From: Lyngbya sp. CCAP 1446/10
GTDB taxonomy: Bacteria; Cyanobacteriota; Cyanobacteriia; Cyanobacteriales; Microcoleaceae
Assembly: GCF_026130175.1 (NCBI RefSeq)
Contig: NZ_JAIGNI010000063.1
Location: 1-33,029 of the forward strand
Length of the DNA stretch: 33,029 nucleotides
Direction: 5' to 3'
Every line of letters starts with the position of its first letter. Within the stretch, counting starts at the first letter, position 1. The translations under genes were made by a program, and so were the position numbers. Positions 9,321 through 19,300 of the stretch are shown here, piece by piece. The notes below the pieces were generated by a model, which saw only the letters and a program-made list of their open reading frames with translations, made no database searches and was not told the origin of the DNA.

Positions 9321-9400
9321 GGCGAAGGAAGAGGAAAAAGGGAAGATTTTTTCTATTCCCTCTCTCCCTCTCTCCCCATCTCCCCCTCTCCCACTCTTCC
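9321..9400. repeat. Purine-rich then pyrimidine-rich low-complexity tract
   Basis: A purine run (about 9321-9345) is followed by a C/T-only run (about 9358-9400) made of CTCTCCC-type units. The two halves can pair imperfectly. The tract lies between convergent genes and is best read as a decayed repeat or a bidirectional terminator. A small plus-strand open frame through it (9250-9495) is not credible as a gene. Confidence 0.5.
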
Positions 9401-10063
9401 TTAATAGTGGATATACCACACAGAATAATCATGCAATAACTGATTGTTTGGGGATATCGCATCAACTGATGCTAGCTCTACTAAAAGCAAGCTAAACTTT
9501 TTGCGATCGCCGACGCGCTCCACTTCGGCAAATATGCCGTCTTCATGAACAACAAAATCCTCCACTCGGTTAATTGTGAAGTTATCAGTATAAGAAGGTT
9601 GAGTTTTCTTAAGCTTTGCATATTCTTTTTTGCTACCCAAACCCATTATATACTCTTCTTCCCATTCAAACTCTTCTCTACCCGTAACCTGGCAGGGAAA
9701 TTGCATATTTTGCTTGATGTATTCCAGATATTTGATTGAATTTTTGAGGTTGGAATTAATATTTTTAGTTCCTAGAATTTTCCTAATTTTGCTTTCAAAT
9801 TGGTTGTCATTAAATGGGTTATTTTCAACGATATTGGCGAACATTTCTGGATTGAACCCCCCTGTCAATTCCGGTATTTCGGCAAGCAAGCGCTGCAAGT
9901 CATTGAACGGTTTCGGTCTTCTGCCTGCTACAATGGTTTCATCAAGCTGAACTGGAGGAAGTTCTGATTCTGAAAGCAGAGATTTGGTTTGATTTGGGCG
10001 ATCGTCAAATTTAGACTTGTTAACTTTAGATTTGTTAAGTTGAGGTTTGTTAAATTTAGGCAT
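9401..10063 (-). CDS. Uncharacterised protein with a conserved FPCxxTGxExFxWEE C-terminal domain
   Basis: From the ATG at 10061-10063 the product has 220 residues. The first 35 are a Lys/Asn/Gln-rich, probably disordered tail with a repeated NK(P/S)xxNKS pattern. The C-terminal third looks like a compact domain: FPCQVTGREEFEWEEEYIMG, then EYAKLKKTQPSYTDNF, and a final LLHDYSVWYIHY. I have seen this pattern in bacterial proteins labelled calcium-binding or hypothetical, but I cannot name the family securely. The frame extends 30 codons further upstream, but that would cross the start and ribosome-binding site of the divergent gene. No membrane segment is present. Confidence 0.7.
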   Translation of the reverse strand: MPKFNKPQLNKSKVNKSKFDDRPNQTKSLLSESELPPVQLDETIVAGRRPKPFNDLQRLLAEIPELTGGFNPEMFANIVENNPFNDNQFESKIRKILGTKNINSNLKNSIKYLEYIKQNMQFPCQVTGREEFEWEEEYIMGLGSKKEYAKLKKTQPSYTDNFTINRVEDFVVHEDGIFAEVERVGDRKKFSLLLVELASVDAISPNNQLLHDYSVWYIHY

Positions 10064-10133
10064 CGCTCGGTTCCGCTGTACTGGTTTATCAATAAAGTAT
10101 ATCTTGGCAGAAGTACATTCGTGTCTGATGGAT

Positions 10134-10139
10134 AGGAGG
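10134..10139 (+). promoter_or_regulatory. Ribosome-binding site AGGAGG deciding the DUF2301 start
   Basis: AGGAGG lies eight bases before the ATG at 10148. A GTG one codon earlier (10145) has only five bases of spacing, so the ATG is preferred. Confidence 0.75.
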
Positions 10140-10147
10140 AAGCTGTG

Positions 10148-10798
10148 ATGCAATTACTGAAATCGCCTGATGAATCGGAAGTATATCAAGGGCAATTCGG
10201 CGAGTTTACGATTACTCAAGGCGATCGCACGGGAGTGCTGATCTACCGCGCCGGGTTGGGAGTGGCGGCGCTATGTTGGGCAGTGGGCGCTACTCTGGTG
10301 TTGCAAAGCGGCGACAACCCAATAGCAATCCAAGCTTTAACGCCTGTTTTTGCGTGTTTCTGGATAGCTTTAGGCGTTAGTTTAGCAACTATTCACATTT
10401 ACATGATTCCGCTGCACCGCACATTACAGGCGTTTTGGGCGATCGGCGGCGCGGCAGCAGTATTTGTCGCCCTACAAAGCAGGGAACCTTTAGCTTTAGC
10501 AGTGTACGAAAATCCAGCGACTTTGTGGGGAATTGGCTTTACTTTTGCGGCATTAAATGGCATTTATTTTAAAGAAGCTTTTTGCTTCAACCGCCTAGAA
10601 ACTAAGTTTTTAACTCCGGGAGTTCCGCTGTTGATTTTAGGACATATTTTCGGTTTTCTGTCACCGGAAACCGAACAATTGTTGCTGGGATTTTGGGCAA
10701 TTTTGTTCATCATTTTTGCCGTTCGCAAGTTCTTTCAACCTATGCCGCAGGATATTGGGGATAAGAGCGTTTTTGAGTATCTAAAACAAAAACAGTAG
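10148..10798 (+). CDS. DUF2301 integral membrane protein
   Basis: The 216-residue protein has a polar N-terminus of about 35 residues containing VYQGQFGEFTITQGDRTGV. About six hydrophobic helices follow, for example AGLGVAALCWAVGATLVL, PVFACFWIALGVSLATIHIY and LLLGFWAILFIIFAV. It ends in a short charged tail (DKSVFEYLKQKQ). This is the cyanobacterial DUF2301 family of plasma- or thylakoid-membrane proteins with no assigned function. It diverges from the minus-strand gene ending at 9401, with about 85 bases between starts. The start has a strong AGGAGG site. Nothing in the sequence indicates substrate or partner. Confidence 0.85.
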   Translation: MQLLKSPDESEVYQGQFGEFTITQGDRTGVLIYRAGLGVAALCWAVGATLVLQSGDNPIAIQALTPVFACFWIALGVSLATIHIYMIPLHRTLQAFWAIGGAAAVFVALQSREPLALAVYENPATLWGIGFTFAALNGIYFKEAFCFNRLETKFLTPGVPLLILGHIFGFLSPETEQLLLGFWAILFIIFAVRKFFQPMPQDIGDKSVFEYLKQKQ

Positions 10799-10894
10799 AG
10801 AAGATTCGGCAGCGGATTTTGTAGCGGATTTAACGGATTTAACGGATTTAATTTTGTACTGGCAAATTGGAGCATCTGGTGTTTTGCATTTATA

Positions 10895-10945
10895 GTGCGA
10901 GCGTCCCCGCTCGCGAGTACAATACGCTAGCGGGGACGATCGCAC
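10895..10945. repeat. Imperfect 17-bp inverted repeat upstream of the DUF218 gene
   Basis: GTGCGAGCGTCCCCGCT at 10895-10911 pairs with AGCGGGGACGATCGCAC at 10929-10945 (16 of 17 positions) around a 17-base loop. It lies between two plus-strand genes and could terminate the DUF2301 transcript. Just before it, at about 10827-10850, GGATTTAAC units are repeated in tandem. Confidence 0.7.
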
Positions 10946-10978
10946 GATAAGAATTTTATCGAGCGGAATTTTGCCAGA

Positions 10979-11647
10979 ATGCGAAAACCTAAAATCCAAA
11001 TTAGTCTAATCCGCCGCCGAGAAATGTGGGCAATTACCTGGGAAGGTTGGGTAATTGCGATCGCAGGTTTAATCATTGCAATGACATTAATCATCACAAA
11101 TATTCATCCATTTTTGGCGGTAAATGCGCCGATTAAAGCAGATATACTGGTTGTGGAAGGCTGGTTGCCGGATTATGCGATCGAAAGTGCGATCGCCGAA
11201 TTCAAAAAAGGCGGATATCGCCAATTGGTGACAACCGGACTTCCTTTAGCTAAAGGCTATTACCTCGCTGAATATAAAAATTATGCTGAACTGACCGCAG
11301 CGACTTGTATTGCGCTAGGATTTGATCGGGATAAAGTGGTAGCCGTACCCGCTGCGAGTGTTGTGAAACACCGGACTGCTGCATCTGCGATCGCCCTTCG
11401 AGATTGGCTAGCTACTTCTGCCCTCAAAGTTGACTCAATTAATCTTTATTCCTTTGGCCCTCACGCCCGCAGAAGTTGGATTGTCTTCAAAGAAGTGCTG
11501 AATCCTGAGATTGAAGTCGGGATTATAGCTGCGGTTCCGCAAGATTACAACCCGCAGGAATGGTGGAAATCGAGCGAAGGTTTTCGGACTGTGACAGGAG
11601 AAATTATTGCTTATATTTATGCCCGTTTTGTCGATTGGAAAACTTAG
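10979..11647 (+). CDS. YdcF/ElyC/SanA-like DUF218 membrane-anchored protein
   Basis: The 222-residue protein has a basic start (MRKPKIQISLIRRRE) and one transmembrane helix (about 25-42, WVIAIAGLIIAMTLIIT). The rest is a DUF218-type Rossmann-like domain: ADILVVEGWLPDYAIESA, then YRQLVTTG, then KHRTAASAIALRDWL, and NLYSFGPHARRSWIVFKEV. Family members such as ElyC and SanA act in cell-envelope maintenance, but their chemistry is not settled. The domain should face the periplasm. No clear Shine-Dalgarno sequence precedes the ATG at 10979; an internal ATG at 11024 would still keep the membrane helix. Confidence 0.8.
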   Translation: MRKPKIQISLIRRREMWAITWEGWVIAIAGLIIAMTLIITNIHPFLAVNAPIKADILVVEGWLPDYAIESAIAEFKKGGYRQLVTTGLPLAKGYYLAEYKNYAELTAATCIALGFDRDKVVAVPAASVVKHRTAASAIALRDWLATSALKVDSINLYSFGPHARRSWIVFKEVLNPEIEVGIIAAVPQDYNPQEWWKSSEGFRTVTGEIIAYIYARFVDWKT

Positions 11648-11660
11648 ATGCAGCAGACGA

Positions 11661-11709
11661 CGGTTGAAACCGCGTCTACAAAAACGATGTCCGAGCTCAT
11701 AGGGACTGA
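11661..11709 (+). repeat. Truncated left-end copy of the 128-bp palindromic repeat
   Basis: CGGTTGAAACCGCGTCTACA at 11661-11680 is the left end of the repeat found in full at 13018, 13258 and 28704. A degenerate first internal hairpin (GTCC...GGGAC) follows, and then the similarity stops. No right end is seen, so this is a fragment. Confidence 0.75.
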
Positions 11710-11809
11710 ATAAAACAATATAATTTAAACCGTCCGGTCTTCTGAAAATCGAAGTTTTATATCAACCCAAAATGATAAAATCATTCTCAGATAAATTGAG
11801 GGCAAGTCG

Positions 11810-12961
11810 TTGCTAGAAGAACGCGCTTATTGGTTAGCATGGTCGCAGATTAATGGTATCGGGCCGATTTTGTTGCAAAGATTACACCAACATTTCCCTA
11901 CTTTGGCAGAAGCTTGGATGGCGAAACCAGTAGATTTAATGCGAGTAGAAGGATTTGGCAAGCAGGTAATTGATACAACTGTGCAAGAACGATCTAAACT
12001 CAATCCTGAAGAATTTATTGAAAAACATTTGATTAAAAATCCCTGTTTCTGGACACCAGCAGATAAGGATTATCCCAGCTTATTATTGGAAATTCCGAGT
12101 CCGCCGCCGGTGCTGTATTATCGCGGTTTAGTTGACTTAAAAGAGAATCACGGAATTACGCCGACGGTGGCAATTGTTGGAACTCGTAGTCCTTCGGAAT
12201 ACGGCCGCCGTTGGACTCGTAAATTTAGCACGGCTTTGGCTACGAACGGTTTTACTGTTGTTTCTGGATTTGCTGCGGGTATTGATACGGAGGCTCATAC
12301 AAGCTGTTTGGAGGCGGGCGGCCGGACTTTTGCTATTTTTGGGACTGGGGTTGATGTTGTTTATCCTAAGCCAAATGAGCGGTTGTGCGATCGCCTTTTG
12401 CAGCAGGGATTGGCAATTAGTGAATATCCGGCGGGGACTCAACCGAATAGAACTAATTTTCCGCGCCGAAATCGGATCATTGCGGGCTTGAGTCGGGCTA
12501 CTATTGTGATTGAAGCTCCGCAGAAATCGGGGGCGTTAATTACTGCTTATCAAGCTAATGATTTTTGTCGCGATGTGTATGTTTTGACGGCCAGATTGGA
12601 TGATGAGCGATCGTTTGGATGTTTGGAGTTGCTGAGTAAAGGTGCTCATCCTATTCTCCCGAATCGCGATCGACTGTTAAGCGAAGACCGGTTGCTGGAA
12701 ATGCTCGGAGCTATGCCAAAATTGGATAGCGCGCAGCAGTTGTCCTTGTTTCCGACAAATCCAGCCCCTGAAAAGCAAGGCCCGCCGTTGGATGCGGAGT
12801 TGGCTGTGGTGTTAAAAGCTCTGGGCTCTGGGCCGAATTCTCTTGATACAATTGTGGAGGCTGCGGGATTGCCAGCGGGAACGGTTTCTGGTATTCTTTT
12901 GCAGTTGGAATTGTTGGGATTGGTTTCGCAGTTGCCTGGTATGCGTTATCAGCGGTGTTGA
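11810..12961 (+). CDS. dprA: DNA-processing protein DprA
   Basis: The 383-residue protein has the DprA architecture. An N-terminal helical HhH-like region contains INGIGPILLQRL. The Rossmann-type DNA-binding core (about 105-300) contains VAIVGTRSPSEYG, GFAAGIDTEAH, FGTGVDVVYPKPN and NFPRRNRIIAGLS. A C-terminal winged-helix region (about 320-383) is suggested by LDTIVEAAGLPAGTVSGIL. DprA loads RecA onto single-stranded DNA taken up during natural transformation. The start is a TTG at 11810 with GAGGG upstream; the N-terminal sequence (LEERAYWLAWSQ) matches the usual cyanobacterial beginning. Repeat fragments flank the gene on both sides. It appears to be transcribed alone. Confidence 0.95.
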   Translation: MLEERAYWLAWSQINGIGPILLQRLHQHFPTLAEAWMAKPVDLMRVEGFGKQVIDTTVQERSKLNPEEFIEKHLIKNPCFWTPADKDYPSLLLEIPSPPPVLYYRGLVDLKENHGITPTVAIVGTRSPSEYGRRWTRKFSTALATNGFTVVSGFAAGIDTEAHTSCLEAGGRTFAIFGTGVDVVYPKPNERLCDRLLQQGLAISEYPAGTQPNRTNFPRRNRIIAGLSRATIVIEAPQKSGALITAYQANDFCRDVYVLTARLDDERSFGCLELLSKGAHPILPNRDRLLSEDRLLEMLGAMPKLDSAQQLSLFPTNPAPEKQGPPLDAELAVVLKALGSGPNSLDTIVEAAGLPAGTVSGILLQLELLGLVSQLPGMRYQRC

Positions 12962-12979
12962 TTTGTAAGATCGGACGTA

Positions 12980-13004
12980 CGGTTGAAACCGCGCCTACAC
13001 AAAC
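12980..13004 (+). repeat. Left-end fragment of the 128-bp palindromic repeat
   Basis: CGGTTGAAACCGCGCCTACA at 12980-12999 repeats the left end of the complete copy that starts 38 bases later. A further fragment carrying the first internal hairpin, degenerate, lies at about 13167-13197. Confidence 0.75.
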
Positions 13005-13017
13005 ATCAAGATCAGAC

Positions 13018-13145
13018 GGCGGTTGAAACCGCGCCTACAAAAACAATGTCCGCCTCCGCGGACTGAAGATAAGACGCAATTTTAACCGCCTATTCTTCAA
13101 CCTGCGGAGGCAGGTTTTGCCTGTATCGACGCGGTTTCAACCGCC
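13018..13145. repeat. 128-bp palindromic repeat, copy A
   Basis: The ends GGCGGTTGAAACCGCG (13018-13033) and CGCGGTTTCAACCGCC (13130-13145) are perfect inverted repeats. Inside are two hairpins: GTCCGC-CTCC-GCGGAC (13048-13063) and ACCTGC-GGAG-GCAGGT (13100-13115). The whole unit can fold into a three-stem cruciform. No coding capacity is visible. It is probably a MITE- or REP-like element and may act as a bidirectional terminator between dprA and the convergent giant gene. Confidence 0.85.
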
Positions 13146-13257
13146 GGGTTTTCTTCAAATCAATCCTACACAAATAATGTCCGAGCTCAGAGGGACTGAA
13201 GATAAGAAGATAAGAGGGCGAATGGAATTCGCGTCTCTACAAACGATCAGATCAGAC

Positions 13258-13385
13258 GGCGGTTGAAACCGCGCCTACAAAAACAATGTCCGCCTCCGCG
13301 GACTGAAGATAAGACGCAATTTTAACCGCCTATTCTTCAACCTGCGGAGGCAGGTTTTGTCTGTATCGACGCGGTTTCAACCGCC
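13258..13385. repeat. 128-bp palindromic repeat, copy B
   Basis: This copy differs from copy A at a single base: T at 13360 against C at 13120. The shared block extends beyond the element to 13009-13155 and 13249-13395, 147 bases at an exact 240-base offset. Copy B ends nine bases before the stop codon of the adhesin gene, so it is the first structure transcribed after that gene. Confidence 0.88.
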
Positions 13386-13393
13386 GGGTTTTC

Positions 13394-16300
13394 TTAAATC
13401 AATCCGAAACTTCCTGCGCTAATACTGCTAGGAGAAACTCCGCTGAGAGAAGCTAAAATCTCGCCAGTTTGGGCAAACCGAATTAATGTTGAACCGCTAT
13501 CTTCACTAATTGCCAATTGGGAGAAAGTCAGCCCGTTACCCAATACTAACAAGTCTTCACCAATTTCAAAATTGGTAACAGTATCAGTACCGGAATTGGT
13601 GGAGAGTAGGAATTTATCGACTCCCATTCCTCCTGTCAAAGTATCATCTCCCAAACCGCCATCTAGTAAATCATCTCCCTTGCCTCCAAGCAAGATATCA
13701 TTACCATCGCTGCCGTTCAAAATATCAGCACCTCGGTTGCCAAACAAGATATCATCACCGCTATTTCCTAGCAAAGTATCGCTACCTTTGCCACCGAAAA
13801 TAGTGTCATTTTCCAAGCTACCATCGATCGCATCATTGCCCTTCATAGCCATCAACACATCATTGCCACTGGTGCCGGTGAGGATGTCGTCGGCATTTGT
13901 ACCGATAATTGCATCCGGCGAATTGCTGCCTAAATCTGCATCGCCTGTGAGTACAGGAGTTGCAATCCCAACAGGTAAGATTACGGCTTGAATTTTGCTA
14001 TCTAAAGCAGCACCAGTATTGTCAGTAACTAACTGGGAAATTGGCTTGCTTCCGGCACCAACTGCTTTGAAGTCTTGGGTGGTTGTTCCCAAAGATACTT
14101 GTTGGACGCGGGCAACGGCTTGGGGAATTGATGTTGCTGTTTGGTTGGTGACAGCGCTATCGATGCGCTGATTTGCTGTTGCCATTACTATCGCGGATTG
14201 CGAGGTAATTTGGGTGACTTTTTGAATGTTGAAACTGGGGTCAATCTGCTGGATTTTAGCAGCGGATTGCTGAATGATTGGTTCTAAGGCGGCTGGATTG
14301 CTGAGATTTAAGACTGAACCGGATTGAATTTTATCCGTGATTGAACTGACAACAGCTTTGACAAGATCGTGATTTGCTGCACTGGATGCGCCGTCAATCA
14401 AAGCGGCTGTTTGAGTGATGACGTTTTGGACTTTCACCATTGCCGCTAAGACTTGGATTCCGCCCGGTAAATTCTTGTTTGTGGCAGCAATAGGGTCTAA
14501 CCTAGTCAGATCAAATTCAGCGGGGAGCGAAAGGGCGGCTTTGACTAAAGATTGGGCTGATTCTGGTGTAGTTCCTTTGTCGGTTAAGTCGGCTATCAAG
14601 CTGGTTAGGAGGGTGACTACACTGGAATCTGGTGGTGCAGTAAGTGGTGTTTCCAGGGGTAAACCGGTGGCGGTGTCAGTGCCTCCAATTGCGACTAGAT
14701 TGCCTTCTTCGGGGTCGATTTCTCCGTTTTTGTTTTTGTCGAAGATGTCGAAGGGAACGTCGAGATTGAATTCACCGTTGCTGTTAGTGATAGTGGATGG
14801 TTCATTGATATCTTTAATGCCGTTTTTGTTGGCATCAAAAAATAGAGTAGCTCCCGCGATATAACCATCAATTGCGATACCAGAAAAGCCAGAACGGTAT
14901 ATGTGGAAGAAGTCTGTGGCAGTGGCACCTGCATTGTCCGTTGCTGTCACCTCAATTGGCAAATAGAATAATGAGGGGATATTCCCAGCATTTAAATTCA
15001 CGCTGAAGGTGAGTGTATTCGGATCAAATTTAAGCCAATCCGGCGGAATGAAACTGCCAGTATTCGGGTTGACGCTAAGCCAATCGAGAGAGTTCGGTAT
15101 TAAGGGGCCGAAGCCGGGTTTTGGCTCTGGAATTATTGAGTAGGAATAAGTGAGACTGTCACCTGGATCGTCGTCAATAAAAGTATTGGCAGCAAGAGTC
15201 AAACGGTAGTCGCTGCGGAAAATCCCGCGATCCTGCTCGATGATGGGATTGTTAACCCTTGGCGATCGGTTGGTGGCTGTATTGTCTACTGTAAAACTGC
15301 CTTCTGTGGCGAAAGGTGAACCGGCCCAAGCATTATCAATGGATTGCACACTCCAGTAATATTTCTGTGGAGACAAGTTATTGAGTTGCCAACTGGTGTT
15401 TTGGCTGGTATTGCCTAACCCAACAATTTGTCGAGTTCCATCGTCGAGAGATGTGGGGGCGAGAATATCCTTGCCACCGGGAGTGCTGCCAACTCGCAGG
15501 TTGTAGCTTAAACCATCGGTAGGAGTTTGAGCATCAGTCGCTTTATTCCAGTTGAAAGTGACTTTGTTGCCATTCGGTGCAGCCGACAGCCCTGTGGGTG
15601 CAGTGGGTGGAGTGTTCGCATTAGCTGTATTGCTGCGGTAGACTTGGTTGCCGATCAAGATGTCAAGTTTGCCGTCATTGTTATAGTCTCCCCAAGCTGC
15701 GGCACCGCTGTCACTGAGTACGGCATTTGTGTCTTCCCTAAAGCCGTTACCAGTGTTGCGGTATACTTTGCTGTCTAACAAGACATCCAATTTACCATCA
15801 TTGTCGTAGTCTCCCCAAGCTGCAAAACTGCCTCCGGGCAATGCGGCATTGGTGTCTTCGGTAAAAGTGGTGCCAATATTGCGGAACACTTTCGCTATTT
15901 TGCCCGAACCGGTATCGCCCGCCAGCAGAATATCGAGTTGGCCATCATTGTTGTAATCTCCCCAAGCTGCTGAACCATCAGAAACACCGGGTAAGACGAA
16001 AGCTTCGGTAAAGGTGGTGCCAGTATTGCGGAACACCTTGGCGATTTTGCCCGCATTGGTGTTGCCAATTACCAAAATATCCTGTTTCCCATCGCTGTCA
16101 TAGTCTCCCCAAGCAGCAGCACCATTGGAGACAGCGGGCAAATTAGCGCTGGCATTGATATCTGGTACGTGGCCGCTGCCAGTATTGCGGTACAGCAGGC
16201 TGGCGAGTTGATATTCCCCAGAGTCAGGATTGAGAGCAATTTTTCGGATGTTCGCATCTAGGATATCTAGTTTGCCATCGTTGTTGTAATCTCCCCAACT

Positions 16301-19300
16301 AAGAGAACCTGACGGGCGAGCGGAACCAAAATCTTCATTGTGGCCAAGATCGTAGTTCGTCCAAGAGGTGCCGGTATTTTTGTAGACTGAGATTGTGTAG
16401 GAGGGGATATAATTGCTGCCGGTGCCACGTCCGCGTGGATTATCCAACTTGTTGGCCGCGAACTCGATCCGATCATCATTGTCAGCATCTCCCCAAGCAG
16501 CAGATGAAGTAACGGGAAGAGCCTTGCCATCCCAAGTCAGGGTACTGCCTGCGTTGCGATACAGCCAAGTACCGCCGGTCGGTATTGTTCCCGTCAGGAT
16601 CGGACGATTTCCTGATGCTAAAACATCAAGTTTGCCATCGTTATTGTAGTCTCCCCAAATTCCCTTGACTTGCCCGAGTCCCTGCGATATTTCTGTAGGA
16701 AATTTCGCAAACAGCGGGGCTGGAGTTTCATTGTCAGTGTTGGTTACAGTTACGTTGTTGGGAGAGAGAAACTTGTAGTCAAAATCATTGGTTGCGGGAG
16801 GATCGAGTTTGATGGTATAAGTGCGATCGCCGTCTGTGATGGCATCGTCTACTCCGGTAACAGTGACGGTTTGGGCTGTGTTCCAATTGTCGGGAGTAAA
16901 TGTCAGTTCCGATCGAGAAATTTTGCCCTCGGCTGGGTTGTCAACCCTCATGGGAATTGTAACTACCGATTGCGGTTGAGTATTGAGTAAAACGCTGAAA
17001 TTAGCAGTACCTCCTGCTTCGGTTGTAGTTAACTCGCTGGTGGGATAAACCACAATGCCCGGGCGTAAATTCTGCTGAATGATTAAGATATTGGTAAGGC
17101 TGACATCTGCAGCATCAAGGCCTGAGTAGTTAGGATCTCTACTTTGAACGGGTTCGGTGAAGATAGTGTAAGGTATGTTGCCGTATTGGTTTTCTATTGG
17201 GCCACCTCCACCTCTTACGGTTACAGTTTGAGGTTGATTCCAGTTATCGGGCGAGAAAGTCAGCCTCTGTGTGGAAACTGTTCCTAGGTTCGGGTTAACC
17301 GTCAAGCCAATGCTAACCCCATCACGCGGTTGAGTATTTAGTTTGACGCTAAAAGTTGATTCACCGCCTGCTGTCGTGGTGATTAATCCACTGGTGGGGG
17401 AGACTGTAATGCCTGCGGATTCGGACGTTGGTGTCAGTGTGGGTGTCGGTGGCGGTGTCGGTGTTGGTGTCAGTGTGACTGGTATCGGTCTTGGTGTAAT
17501 TGGTGGTGTTGGTGTCAGTGTGACTGGTGTCGGTGTCGGCGTAATTGATGGCGTTGGCGTCGGCGTCGGCGTAAGTGGTGTCGGAGTCGGTGCCGGTGTC
17601 GGAGTAGGCGCATCTGAATCAGGCGGTAGCGGTGCTCCTCCTGGAGTCGGCGTTCCCGTCGGAGTCGGAGTCGGCGTTCCCGTCGGTGTCGGAGTCGGCG
17701 TTCCCGTCGGAGTCGGCGTTCCCGTCGGAGTCGGCGTTCCCGTAGGTGTCGGAGTCGGCGTTCCCGTAGGTGTCGGAGTCGGCGTTCCCGTCGGTGTGGG
17801 AGTCGGAGTCGGAGTCGGCGCTACATCGTTATCAGTAATCGCCACTGTCACACCCGGAATCACAATCCCGTTATACTTAGTATCACCAGTAGCCGTATGA
17901 GAAATACTGCCCGTATGATTTCCTTCCACGACTGCATCGTCTGTAGCGGTTACTGTGACTGACTTCGCCACACTCCAGTTAGTAGAGTCAAAAGTAACAG
18001 CAGCGATCGCATTAATTTGATCGCCATTCGCAAAACTAACCGTCACAGGCGCGGTGGGCTGGGATTTTAACTGAACGCTGTACGTCCCTGTAGCACCGCC
18101 TTCCGTAGCAGTTGTACTCGTCGGTGAAATAGTCACACCTGCCGTATCATTGTCAGCAATCGTGGCCGTCACAGGAGAAATTGTCAGATTGTTATACTTA
18201 GTATCCGTGCTGACCGACTGGTGAGTAATCGTGCCGCTGTGGGTTCCTTGGGCTATGCTGTCATCGATCGCACTCACGGTCACATTTTGAGCAACATTCC
18301 AATTATTCGGCGTAAAAGTGATAGGTGCGATCGCACTAATTTGAGTACCAGGGTCAAAATTAATCGTCACAGGTGCAGTAGGCGCGCTAGTCAGAAGCAC
18401 CCCGTAGGTAGCCGTTGCACCGCCTTCAGCAATATTTGTACTGCCGGCAGATTGCACGATCGACACACCGGGACTATCGTTATCAGTAATCGATGCCGTC
18501 ACATCGGGCATCGCCTTGGCGCTATAACTCGCATCGGTACTGGTAACTGTATGAGCGATCGTCCCTGTGTGCGTTCCTTGTGCTACAGTGTCGTCGATCG
18601 CAGTAGCAGTGATAGTCTGATCAACATTCCAGTTAGTGCTGTCAAAAGTAATTTGGGCGATCGGGCTAATTTGACTGCCAGGATTAAAGCTAATGTTAAC
18701 CGGTGCCGTGGGTTGTGCAGTTAGCTTGATTTTGTAACTGCCAGTTGCACCGCCCTCTGTAGCAGTGATGTTCGTAGGTGCAACGGTGAAGCCGGCAGCG
18801 TCATCATTGGTAATAGTTGTAGTAGCAGTTGCGGTGGTAATTGCAGGTGTCGGCCCCGCTGCAACAGGATTAGACAGCGTAACCGCCACAGTTTCGTCAG
18901 GTTCAACTAATCCGTCGCCTAACACATTTAATGTGATAGTTTTCGATGTTTCCGCCGCTGCAAAGTTGATTGTGCCACTAATACCAGTTGCCCCAGAAGT
19001 GCCGCCGATGCTGTTGTAGTCGCTGACGTTCGTAGCAGTTCCGGCGATCGCATAATTGACGCTACTTGCTACACCAGTGCCGCTGCTACGAGTCACGGTA
19101 AAAGTTAAGGGAGTTGTGCCGCTATTACCTTCGGGAATGCTTGCAATATCGGCGGCTAAAGCGTAAGAAACACTACCGTTAGCTGCAATAGTTAGTGTTG
19201 TTTGTTTGGTTGTACCTGCAACGCCACCAGTGATTGTGCCAAAGTTGAGAATTGCGGTTTCGGCGTTTTCAGGGATACTGTCAGGCTTGATCGTGACTGC

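Noticed and set aside
9250..9495. Plus-strand open frame of 81 codons after ycf23
   Set aside because: It runs through a purine/pyrimidine low-complexity tract and into the 3' end of a better-supported minus-strand gene; the GGAG site is only two bases from the ATG.
12980..13385. Repeated GGTTGAAACCGCG units as a CRISPR array
   Set aside because: Spacing is irregular, the units are inverted as well as direct, and the blocks between them are themselves repeated, so there are no unique spacers.
13572..13991. Plus-strand open frame of 139 codons opposite the RTX repeats
   Set aside because: Its periodic Ser/Pro/Leu composition is the mirror of the RTX nonapeptide coding sequence.
17343..17900. 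Plus-strand open frame of 185 codons rich in Gly and Val
   Set aside because: It is antisense to the PTPTG linker of the adhesin. The regular composition comes from the repeat, and there is no ribosome-binding site.
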